From: Enterococcus sp. BWR-S5
GTDB taxonomy: Bacteria > Bacillota > Bacilli > Lactobacillales > Enterococcaceae
DNA: 64,000 nt
Assembly: GCF_016745255.1 (NCBI RefSeq)
Contig: NZ_JADOEQ010000008.1
Span: forward strand, 1-64,000
Direction: 5' to 3'
The number at the start of each line of letters is the position of its first letter. Position 1 is the stretch's first letter. The notes beneath the pieces were generated by a model that was not told the origin of the DNA, did no database searches, and saw only the letters and a program-made list of their open reading frames with translations. Shown piece by piece: positions 17,657 through 25,504 of the stretch. The position numbers were made by a program, and so were the translations under genes.

Positions 17657-18696
17657 CAAAACGAATTATTGCATTGCCCGGTGATGGTATCGGCAAGGAA
17701 ATCATGGATAGCGCATTACGCATCTTATCAGAAATGATGGTACAGGAAAATTTAGATTTTGATATACAGGAATTCCCATTCGGTGGAGCAGGAATAGACA
17801 GCGAGGGTGATCCGCTTCCCGAAAAAACATTGACTGCTTGTAAAGAGGCGGATGCCATTCTTTTAGGAGCAATTGGCGGTCCCAAGTGGGATGCTGCACC
17901 AAAACGACCGGAACAAGGGCTGCTGGGTCTGAGAAAGGCATTAGGACTGTTTGCCAATATCCGACCAATCAGCGTGCCGGATGCAGTCATTCATTTATCT
18001 CCATTGAAGGAGGAAAATGTAAGAGGAGTCGACTTCATCGTTGTACGTGAGCTGACAGGAGGAATTTATTTTGGAGAAAAAGAATTGGCTGAAGATAAAG
18101 CTTCTGATCTGTGTACCTATACGAAAGCGGAAATTCAACGAATCATTCGTAAAGCATTTGAAATCGCTCGAACAAGAAATAAAAAGGTGACCTCTGTAGA
18201 TAAGGCCAATGTACTTTCTACTAGTAAACTTTGGCGACAAACGGCGGAAGAAGTAGCACAAGAGTTTCCGGACTGCACTTTGGAGCATCAGCTGGTTGAT
18301 TCGGCTGCGATGGTCATGATTACGCGACCAAAGGAGTTTGATGTCCTTGTAACGGAAAATCTGTTTGGCGACATTCTAAGCGATGAGGCCTCGGTTATCC
18401 CAGGTTCATTAGGAATGATGCCAAGCGCCAGTCATAGTGAAGAGGGGCCATCCTTATATGAACCAATCCATGGTTCTGCCCCGGATATCGCAGGACAAAA
18501 TATTGCGAATCCAATGTCGATGATTTTGTCAGCAGCCATGATGCTGCGACAATCATTTGGAATGGATGAAACGGCACAGAAAATCGAATCAGCCTGCGAC
18601 CGTGTAATGACTGCAGGCGTTTTAACCAAAGACTTGGGCGGAAATGCCGGAACACAGGAATTTACAGAGGCGGTACTAAAGGAATTAAGAAAATAA
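17653..18696 (+). CDS. leuB: 3-isopropylmalate dehydrogenase
   Basis: A 347-residue NAD-dependent decarboxylating dehydrogenase, third step of leucine synthesis. It shows the [13 protein letters not shown] start, the substrate-binding [13 protein letters not shown]-like segment (written [12 protein letters not shown]), the Lys in VDKANVL and the [14 protein letters not shown] metal-binding region. It has the usual family length. Coupled to leuA by a 4-base overlap and followed by leuC after 77 bases. Confidence 0.95.
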   Translation: MTKRIIALPGDGIGKEIMDSALRILSEMMVQENLDFDIQEFPFGGAGIDSEGDPLPEKTLTACKEADAILLGAIGGPKWDAAPKRPEQGLLGLRKALGLFANIRPISVPDAVIHLSPLKEENVRGVDFIVVRELTGGIYFGEKELAEDKASDLCTYTKAEIQRIIRKAFEIARTRNKKVTSVDKANVLSTSKLWRQTAEEVAQEFPDCTLEHQLVDSAAMVMITRPKEFDVLVTENLFGDILSDEASVIPGSLGMMPSASHSEEGPSLYEPIHGSAPDIAGQNIANPMSMILSAAMMLRQSFGMDETAQKIESACDRVMTAGVLTKDLGGNAGTQEFTEAVLKELRK

Positions 18697-18773
18697 TTGT
18701 TGTGTAAGCTTGAAGAAGCGGCAATAGAAAAAATGATAAAAAATAAGGAACGAGTAAGTGAGGAGCAATTCAT

Positions 18774-20150
18774 ATGGGAAAAACATTGTTTGATAAGCTG
18801 TGGGAACGGCATATTGTTGCAGGAGAAGAGGGAGAACCGCAGCTGCTTTATGTAGACTTGCATTTGATTCATGAGGTGACATCGCCTCAAGCCTTTGAAG
18901 GACTGCGAGAGGCTGGCAGAAAGGTGCGACGACCGGAGAAAACCTTCGGAACGATGGATCACAACGTACCGACACAGGATATTTTTAATATCACTGATTT
19001 GGTAGCGAAAAAACAGATTGAAGCCTTGAAAACAAATTGTGACGAGTTCGGTGTCACACTTTGCGAAAACGGCAGTGAACGTCAGGGAATCGTGCATATG
19101 GTTGGACCGGAAACAGGCTTGACACAACCTGGAAAAATCATCGTTTGCGGGGATTCTCATACAGCCACACATGGTGCTTTCGGCGCATTGGCTTTCGGAA
19201 TCGGGACCAGTGAGGTGGAGCACGTTTTCGCTACACAATGTATTTGGCAGCGCAAGCCGAAAAGTATGGGTGTGAAAATCAGCGGTAAGTTGGCCAAGGG
19301 CGTTTATGCCAAGGACATCATTTTGGCATTGATTGCAAAATATGGCGTGGATTTCGGCGTCGGCTATGCGGTGGAATTTTATGGCGAAACAATTGAAAGT
19401 CTATCGATGGAAGAACGGATGACCATCTGTAACATGGCTATCGAGGGCGGAGCGAAAATGGGGATGATGGCACCGGATGAAAAAACCTATGAATATGTTC
19501 GTGGTCGTGAATATGCACCTGAGGATATGGAAGCGGCTATTGCTAACTGGAAGACGTTGCCAAGCGATCCAGATGCGACTTACGAAGCCAACCTTGAGCT
19601 GAATGCGGATGAGCTGGTTCCATTTGTGACATGGGGAACCAATCCGGAAATGGGAATTCCGGTAACCGGCACCTTCCCTGAGATCAAAGACATGAACGAT
19701 GAGCGGGCATACAGCTATATGGATTTGCAGCCGGGACAACGCCCTTCCGATATTGAAGTGGGCTACGTCTTCATTGGCTCCTGTACCAACGGCCGCCTAT
19801 CAGATTTGGAAGAAGCGGCAAACGTTGTTCGCGGTAAGAAGGTCAAAGACGGCATTACAGCCATTGTAGTCCCAGGATCAAGACCCGTACGCAAAGCAGC
19901 TGAAAAAATCGGACTGGATAAAGTTTTCAAAGAAGCAGGCTTTGAATGGCGTGAGCCTGGTTGCTCCATGTGTCTGGGGATGAATCCTGACCAAGTACCA
20001 GCAGGCGTTCATTGCGCCTCTACATCCAATCGAAACTTTGAAGGACGACAAGGCAAAGGCGCACGGACACACCTGTGCAGTCCCGCAATGGCTGCCGCAG
20101 CAGCCTTGAACGGCACATTTATTGATATCAGAGAGGAGCTGGGTGCATAA
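18774..20150 (+). CDS. leuC: 3-isopropylmalate dehydratase large subunit
   Basis: A 458-residue aconitase-superfamily subunit that, with LeuD, isomerises 2- to 3-isopropylmalate. The three cluster-binding cysteines of the 4Fe-4S site are in IGSCTNGR and in [10 protein letters not shown]. The [10 protein letters not shown] and DHNVPT signatures are also present. GTGAGGAGCAATTC precedes the ATG. leuD starts on the last base of its stop codon. Confidence 0.95.
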   Translation: MGKTLFDKLWERHIVAGEEGEPQLLYVDLHLIHEVTSPQAFEGLREAGRKVRRPEKTFGTMDHNVPTQDIFNITDLVAKKQIEALKTNCDEFGVTLCENGSERQGIVHMVGPETGLTQPGKIIVCGDSHTATHGAFGALAFGIGTSEVEHVFATQCIWQRKPKSMGVKISGKLAKGVYAKDIILALIAKYGVDFGVGYAVEFYGETIESLSMEERMTICNMAIEGGAKMGMMAPDEKTYEYVRGREYAPEDMEAAIANWKTLPSDPDATYEANLELNADELVPFVTWGTNPEMGIPVTGTFPEIKDMNDERAYSYMDLQPGQRPSDIEVGYVFIGSCTNGRLSDLEEAANVVRGKKVKDGITAIVVPGSRPVRKAAEKIGLDKVFKEAGFEWREPGCSMCLGMNPDQVPAGVHCASTSNRNFEGRQGKGARTHLCSPAMAAAAALNGTFIDIREELGA

Positions 20151-20722
20151 TGGAGGCATTTACACAACGTACAGGAACCACTGTTCCATTGATGAACGAC
20201 AATATAGACACAGACCAAATCATACCAAAATCATTTTTGAAACGAATCGAAAAAACAGGCTTTGGCGAATTCCTATTCGATGAATGGCGCTATTTGCCGG
20301 ACCGCTCGCCAAATCCAGACTTCATTCTGAATGAGCCACAGTACCAAGGCGCTGAATTCCTAATCTCCGGCGACAACTTCGGCTCCGGCTCATCCCGTGA
20401 GCACGCCGCCTGGGCACTAACCGATTACGGCTTCCGTGCCGTCATCGCCGGCAGCTTCAGCGACATCTTCTACATGAACGCGACCAAGAACGGCCTACTG
20501 CCAATCGTGCTGCCGCTGGAAGCTCGCCAGCAGCTAGCTGCTCTGCTGGCAGAGCAGGAAATTACCGTCGACCTACCGAATCAGCAGGTTATCGCAAATG
20601 GTGAAAGCTATGGGTTTGAGATTGATGGAACCTGGAAGCATAAGCTGGTGAATGGGTTGGATGATATCGCGATTACTTTGGAGTATGAGCGAGAGATTGG
20701 GGAGTATGAGGAAAAAATTTAA
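20150..20722 (+). CDS. leuD: 3-isopropylmalate dehydratase small subunit
   Basis: A 190-residue swivel-domain subunit that completes the LeuCD isomerase. Characteristic blocks are [33 protein letters not shown] and the C-terminal DIALTLEYE-like segment ([10 protein letters not shown]). The stretch 20350-20580 is strikingly GC-rich (about 67% and 57% in two counted 60-base lines) compared with the rest of the operon, although the protein reads normally. It is the last leu gene; an IS remnant begins 8 bases after the stop. Confidence 0.95.
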   Translation: MEAFTQRTGTTVPLMNDNIDTDQIIPKSFLKRIEKTGFGEFLFDEWRYLPDRSPNPDFILNEPQYQGAEFLISGDNFGSGSSREHAAWALTDYGFRAVIAGSFSDIFYMNATKNGLLPIVLPLEARQQLAALLAEQEITVDLPNQQVIANGESYGFEIDGTWKHKLVNGLDDIAITLEYEREIGEYEEKI

Positions 20723-20729
20723 GCGACTA

Positions 20730-20750
20730 AAAAGAGCTTGGGACATAAGT
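20730..20750 (+). repeat. Left terminal inverted repeat of the IS
   Basis: AAAGAGCTTGGGACATAAGT, imperfectly complementary to the right end at 22174-22194. Confidence 0.75.
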
Positions 20751-20871
20751 AAAAAATAGAAGACGGCAACGAATCCAGAAAAATGAATTCGTTGCCGTTT
20801 TTGTCTATCAAAAAAAGAACACTCTTGCTAAAATGAAAGTATCTACCCAATCAATTTAGAGGAGTGTTCTT

Positions 20872-22140
20872 ATGTTTAAAAATTATAACACAAACCAATT
20901 TATTTTGCCTTTAGATTTGGAACTAACTTTGAACAAATAAGATATTGTTTTCGCTGTTCACCAACTGGTTGAAAGCATTCCAGAAGAAGCCTTTGGCTCT
21001 TTCTCCCATACATAAGGGACCTCTTCTTATACACCGCAAATGATGCTGAAACTCATTCTTTGTGTCTATACGCAATCAGTTTTCTCAGGCCGAAAGATTG
21101 AAGCCAATGCCAATAAGTTTACTTTTTTTGGTGAAAATCAGTTGATCGATACTAGACACAGCTAGAAGAGAAGTCCTTGATTTCCTATCAAAACTTGTTA
21201 GAAAAAGAAATCATTCCGGCAATCTGAAAGGAGTCCGAAGAGCTGCTTTCGGAAAAAGAGGTGACTACTATCATCCAACAGCTCCAACGAGTGATAAATG
21301 AACAGGCTCTAAACGAAAACAATTACGCAACTTGAGAAGAGAACCAAAATTGTTCCTCAAACACTTCCACTCTCATCAGGAACGAATAGAAAAATATGTC
21401 GCTCACTATGCTATTTTAGGCTATGATTGTTTCCCAAATCCTACAGTTACTCGGACACTGCGCCCTTTTCTAACCACTTTACAGGAACAATTCTTTGATT
21501 TACCATTATACCTTGTTGCTGATGCCAGATATGGCAGTGAGGAAAATTATCAGACAATCACAGAGGCGTTCAAACGAATCTCTTTAGTTACTAATGGAAT
21601 GTATAAAAAAGAAAAGAAGAAAAAGTATAAAAATAATCCCTTTCATCCAGATAACTGGTCTTATGATGAACCCCTGGATTCTTATGTGTGTCCGGAACAA
21701 CGAACATTCGTTTTTCGTAATCAAGGGCTTCGTCGTGATCGATACGGATTTACTCGGACCATCCGTTTTTATCAATGTGAAACCTGTTTAGCTTGCTCGG
21801 TACGCGCCCAATGTACAAAGGTAAAATCAACCCATAATCGAGTGATTCAAAAAATCGAAAGTGGTTATCTTATAAAGAACAAATGAAGCAGCTACTTTCA
21901 AAGGAAAAGACTGGAGCTTTTTATCGCCGCAGAAAAATAGATGTAGAACCTGTCTTCGGATTTTTGAAGGCTATTTTGGGTTTTACTCGTCTTCCAGTCA
22001 GAGGTAAAGAACAGGTGAAAAATGAGTTGGGCTTTGACTTACTGGTAGTTAACTTAAGAAAATTGACAGTTTCCCAAAGGGAAACGACTCGAAAGAAAGA
22101 GATTAACAGAAAAAAAGAAAGAATCAGCCTGTTTTTTATA
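20872..22140 (+). pseudogene. IS1182-type transposase, disrupted
   Basis: Translation begins MFKNYNTNQFILPLDLEL, stops after LTLNK, and continues past stops as DIVFAVHQLVESIPEEAFG and MMLKLILCVYTQSVFSG. There GRKIE joins directly to ANANKFTF. In intact family members, as I recall, a longer stretch separates these, so an internal deletion is likely. Two further frames carry the middle (21332-21886, with DARYGSEENY and the cysteine-bearing region CETCLACSVRAQC) and the end (21883-22140, RRRKIDVEPVFGFLKAILG). Several stops and frameshifts make it nonfunctional. Confidence 0.85.
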
Positions 22141-22173
22141 CAGGTAATGATTCTTTCTTTTTTTGTTTTTAGA

Positions 22174-22194
22174 ACTTATGTCCCAAACTCTTTT
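22174..22194 (-). repeat. Right terminal inverted repeat of the IS
   Basis: ACTTATGTCCCAAACTCTTTT, the reverse complement of the left end apart from one or two positions. Confidence 0.75.
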
Positions 22195-22355
22195 AAATAT
22201 ATAAGTGTATAAAAAAACGAAATGTATACGTTGTTATTTTTTCTAAAAGATTGGTTTAAGGAACGTACGGTCTCTTATTTTTTTTATAGAGAGATGCTAT
22301 AATTTTATAGTATAAGGAATCAAAAGGATTTTTGATAAAAATAGGAGTGATAAAA

Positions 22356-23654
22356 ATGGAATTAAGCTCATCTGAAGTTCAAAAATTTCCTAGCTATTTG
22401 AGGCTATATACAGATAATATAAGATTCAAAGATCTTATCGAATCGTTAACTATGTGTAAAAGTGATACCTCTTCGGCAAATTTTACTCATTTGTTGGAGA
22501 CTTCTAGTGTTTCAGAAATGAATCAATTATTTAAAGTGAAGGATTTTAGTCAACGCGAACTTTTTGATATTAAAGATGCAATTATTCAGAATATTACTTA
22601 TTCCTCGCTGAGAACAGCATATATTGACAATTTATCTGAGAATTGTTTGTTAGCAGAGTTTGAAAATATTTTTTCAATTCAAAAAAAAGTCTATGTGTCT
22701 TTGTTTTCCGTTACAAATCAAGCAGAAGCAAATAGGGAGTTATATTATAATCAACTACTTGAGACTAATATTAGTGAGTATAATAAAATTTATATTCCTG
22801 CTATTTATAGAACCAATGATCAATTAATTTTTTTCTTTGCTTATAAATATTCAGATAAGGAAGAAACCGATAGGATAATAGCTGCAACAACAATTATTTC
22901 ATTGAATAAAGGAACTGTAGAGACTCATGTTAAAAATGAGTTTACTAAGGCTAATAGTAGTGAAGTCGATGTAAATTCTACAGAAAAATTTTACTATAGT
23001 ATAAAAAAGATTTTAAAAGAATTGGGCTTAGAATTAAAACCTAGAAAAAGTAGTGATGAGAGGAAAGCCCTATTTGACTACTGTAAGTACCTGAATAAAG
23101 CTATGATAGAAGATTATGAAGAGAGTATAAGTAAAGAATTAGGAGCAGTTTTAAAGCCAACATTGGATACTTTCATTTTACAACTTAACACTCAGTTTCC
23201 TATATCAGGTGATGCAGAGAAAAGAATATTGAAGAAAATTGAATCAATTTATGTCGGTGAATATATAACTAAGATGATAACTAGTCGAGAACTGAGAGAA
23301 AAGGCTTTGGAAAAGGGACTAAAAGGATACCCAACTAAAATAAAATATACAAATAAGGATGCTGCAAATAGTCAAACAGCTTCAAAGGGCAAAAATGAGC
23401 CACTTCCAGTTCATGAAATATTTCATAGTATTAATACTGTTTTTGAAGACATGTCAGTATTAAGGGAAATTCGAATAGCCTGGTTCGAAAGATTTACTTT
23501 TGCGACTACAGGAATGTATGAACGAAAAGCAAGTGTAAACCAAACAATGATAAAAAGTACGAAAAATTATTTAAGAGTGGTGTTTGCTAGTACATCTAAA
23601 ACTAATAAGGAGATGGTTGACGTTGTATTGTCAGAAATTAGAAGATTGTTATGA
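22356..23654 (+). CDS. Unknown protein, partner of the SIR2 gene
   Basis: A 432-residue protein I do not recognise. It is cytoplasmic by composition, with no signal peptide or clear membrane segment. The N-terminal two thirds are mixed alpha/beta, with the segments IYIPAIYRTNDQLIFFFAYK and ELGLELKPRKSSDERKALF. The C-terminal third, from about residue 290, is helical and basic. AGGAG 8 bases before the ATG at 22356 fixes the start; an in-frame TTG 24 bases earlier has no site. A TATAAT lies at 22298-22303. The SIR2 gene begins inside its last codons, so both proteins are probably made together and may form a complex. Base composition is much more AT-rich than the leu operon, a sign of transfer. 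A role in phage defence is inferred from the partner only. Confidence 0.75.
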   Translation: MELSSSEVQKFPSYLRLYTDNIRFKDLIESLTMCKSDTSSANFTHLLETSSVSEMNQLFKVKDFSQRELFDIKDAIIQNITYSSLRTAYIDNLSENCLLAEFENIFSIQKKVYVSLFSVTNQAEANRELYYNQLLETNISEYNKIYIPAIYRTNDQLIFFFAYKYSDKEETDRIIAATTIISLNKGTVETHVKNEFTKANSSEVDVNSTEKFYYSIKKILKELGLELKPRKSSDERKALFDYCKYLNKAMIEDYEESISKELGAVLKPTLDTFILQLNTQFPISGDAEKRILKKIESIYVGEYITKMITSRELREKALEKGLKGYPTKIKYTNKDAANSQTASKGKNEPLPVHEIFHSINTVFEDMSVLREIRIAWFERFTFATTGMYERKASVNQTMIKSTKNYLRVVFASTSKTNKEMVDVVLSEIRRLL

Positions 23655-24912
23655 TCAAATTCAAGTTAATATTGGTGATATTCCTAAAGATAGTTTTAAT
23701 AGTCTCATAGTTGAATTAGCAATGTGGAATAATTACAGATTACCTGAATGTTTTTACGATAAAATTTCTAATTATTCTCAAAAAGCTGAATTGTTTTTTG
23801 AGATAATGAAAAATAATTCGATTTTTAGTATAGAATATTGCTATGTTTGTGATGATAATGAATGCGTGTCGTATTTTCCTGAAAAAAAATGTGAATTATG
23901 TTCTAGTAAAATCGAAGAACACGATGAGTATTTTACATTATTTTGTATAACAGATGAAATTAGGATGAGCATAAAGTCTTATAACAGTGATTTTCTTAAT
24001 CAAACTTTATCAATGCAATCCATCAATGTTTTAACACAGCTTAGAACTAAATTACCTAATTTAGTCCCATTTATTGGATCTGGAATTTCTGCTCCGGTTG
24101 GTTTACCTACATGGCGAGAAATAATTGATGATATTAGTAAAAGTTTAGAAAAAAGTAGTAGAGGAACTATAGAATATTATCTTGATCGCAACGATTATTT
24201 ATCATGTTTTGAAATTATCTTTGAAGACACTTCAAATCAACTATACAAAAATATTAACGATATAAAGAGTCATTTTTTTTCAAAGTTTGGAGTAGATTTA
24301 CCTGATGATGCAATAAGTAATCATCGTAATATTATTGATTTAGGGAGTCAATTAATTTTAACGACTAATTATGATTTATTGCTAGAAAAATCAGATAAGA
24401 AAAATCTTTATGAAAGTCACATCCTCTCAGAACTGGAGGATCAAGCTTCTTTAAAAAGAGACAAGTCAATTTTACATTTGCATGGGGTTGCGAAAAATTC
24501 AAAAAAAAATACTATGGTTGTTGATAAAAATGATTATGAAAAAATATATGGAGATGATAAGATTAAGCGGAAGCTGCAAAGTATATTAGGGGATAAGGCA
24601 ATATTATTTTTGGGGTATTCTTTAGATGACTATTATTTTATGGAAGAGTTAATGGATATTTGTGAATCTAATAATAATTTTGTTGATTACTACGCTATTA
24701 TGATAAATGCTGATTTAAATAGTCTAAAAAGTAAACTAAAATATTATGATAATGTAAAAATAATTCCATTGGATATTCAAACTGAAGATATTAAAAAAAA
24801 CGAAGATGGTTACACAAAAAAAATCAAGCGTGATTCAAGAAGTATCTCAGAAGAAATAGTGAAAAAAATAGAATTTATTCTCAAATATATAAAGAATGAT
24901 TTATATATTTGA
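23623..24912 (+). CDS. Zinc-ribbon plus SIR2-domain protein, candidate defence effector
   Basis: About 429 residues. Near the N-terminus four cysteines (C73xxC76 and C90xxC93) form a zinc-ribbon-like pair. From residue about 147 a SIR2-type NAD-binding domain follows: PFIGSGISAPVGLPTW, the TTNYD motif (247-251), the catalytic His region LHLHG (284-288) and FLGYSLDD. SIR2 domains of this kind in bacterial defence proteins hydrolyse NAD+ on phage infection; deacetylation is the older alternative. The start is uncertain. TTG at 23623 lies 10 bases after AAGGAG, while an upstream in-frame TTG at 23584 has no site. The gene overlaps the preceding one by 32 bases. I know no described system with this pair. 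Confidence 0.82.
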   Translation: MYCQKLEDCYDQIQVNIGDIPKDSFNSLIVELAMWNNYRLPECFYDKISNYSQKAELFFEIMKNNSIFSIEYCYVCDDNECVSYFPEKKCELCSSKIEEHDEYFTLFCITDEIRMSIKSYNSDFLNQTLSMQSINVLTQLRTKLPNLVPFIGSGISAPVGLPTWREIIDDISKSLEKSSRGTIEYYLDRNDYLSCFEIIFEDTSNQLYKNINDIKSHFFSKFGVDLPDDAISNHRNIIDLGSQLILTTNYDLLLEKSDKKNLYESHILSELEDQASLKRDKSILHLHGVAKNSKKNTMVVDKNDYEKIYGDDKIKRKLQSILGDKAILFLGYSLDDYYFMEELMDICESNNNFVDYYAIMINADLNSLKSKLKYYDNVKIIPLDIQTEDIKKNEDGYTKKIKRDSRSISEEIVKKIEFILKYIKNDLYI

Positions 24913-24989
24913 GAATAAAAAATGTAAGAAGTGAAATTTTCAGCTATTAGATTATGTTAATGGTATAAAAATGAAAAGAGATCATTTTC

Positions 24990-25021
24990 CCAGTGAGATA
25001 ATTACTTCTCGCTGGTTTTTC
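24990..25021 (+). terminator. Intrinsic terminator of the SIR2 module
   Basis: CCAGTGAGA pairs with TCTCGCTGG and five T residues follow. It separates the SIR2 pair from the Nudix-helicase pair. Confidence 0.8.
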
Positions 25022-25040
25022 GATTTTCGTATATTTTGTA

Positions 25041-25049
25041 TGGTACAAT
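25041..25049 (+). promoter_or_regulatory. Extended -10 before the Nudix gene
   Basis: TGGTACAAT is an extended -10 without a clear -35, 61 bases before the Nudix start. It shows that this pair has its own transcript. Confidence 0.4.
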
Positions 25050-25109
25050 TAAAACTGTGGTTAAGAAAAAAATTTAAGTGTTATAAATTATAGGATTAGG
25101 ACCGATGAT

Positions 25110-25502
25110 ATGAAAAAAGTGATTCGAGTGGTTGGCGCGGTTATTGAAAAAGATGGTTTAATCTTGTGTGCGCAACGTGGAATGGATAAATCTTTAGGTG
25201 GTTTCTGGGAGTTTCCAGGGGGAAAGATTGAAGAAGGAGAAACACCTCAGCAAGCTCTTGAACGTGAAATTAGAGAAGAGCTTTTATGTGAAGTGAAGAT
25301 AAAAAATGAAATTATTACAGCTAAACATGAATATGATTTTGGATTTGTTGAATTGACCACTTTTTTCTGTGAGTTAGTTTCTGGCGAACCTAAGCTAACA
25401 GAGCACGAAAATATCAAATGGTTGTCGGTTCCTGAGTTAGTTTCTTTGGAATGGGCACCAGCTGATATCCCAACAATTGATATTTTAGTTAAAGGAGCTT
25501 AA
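25110..25502 (+). CDS. Nudix (MutT-like) NTP pyrophosphohydrolase
   Basis: A 130-residue Nudix protein of the MutT/NudG size class. The Nudix box reads GGKIEEGETPQQALEREI followed by REELLCEV. The metal-binding glutamates are kept, but the usual Gly after the EE pair region is Leu. Such enzymes hydrolyse (d)NTPs or damaged nucleotides to monophosphates. The stop is two bases before the start of a helicase with a DUF3427 domain, so the two are one operon. Possible roles are nucleotide removal in defence or repair; the substrate is unknown. Confidence 0.85.
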   Translation: MKKVIRVVGAVIEKDGLILCAQRGMDKSLGGFWEFPGGKIEEGETPQQALEREIREELLCEVKIKNEIITAKHEYDFGFVELTTFFCELVSGEPKLTEHENIKWLSVPELVSLEWAPADIPTIDILVKGA

Positions 25503-25504
25503 TT

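Larger units (their letters stand above)
20730..22195. mobile_element. Decayed IS1182-like insertion sequence
   Basis: The element of about 1.47 kb is bounded by inverted repeats AGAGCTTGGGACATAAGT (left) and ACTTATGTCCCAAACTCT (right), which differ at one position. It encloses a broken transposase of the IS1182 type. Hairpins with T runs lie just inside both ends (about 20763-20803 and 22108-22160), which would stop transcription entering or leaving. A target duplication could not be recognised. It separates leuD from the AT-rich accessory island. Confidence 0.8.

Noticed and set aside
20730-22195. Active transposon
   Set aside because: The transposase has several stops, at least two frame changes and probably an internal deletion.
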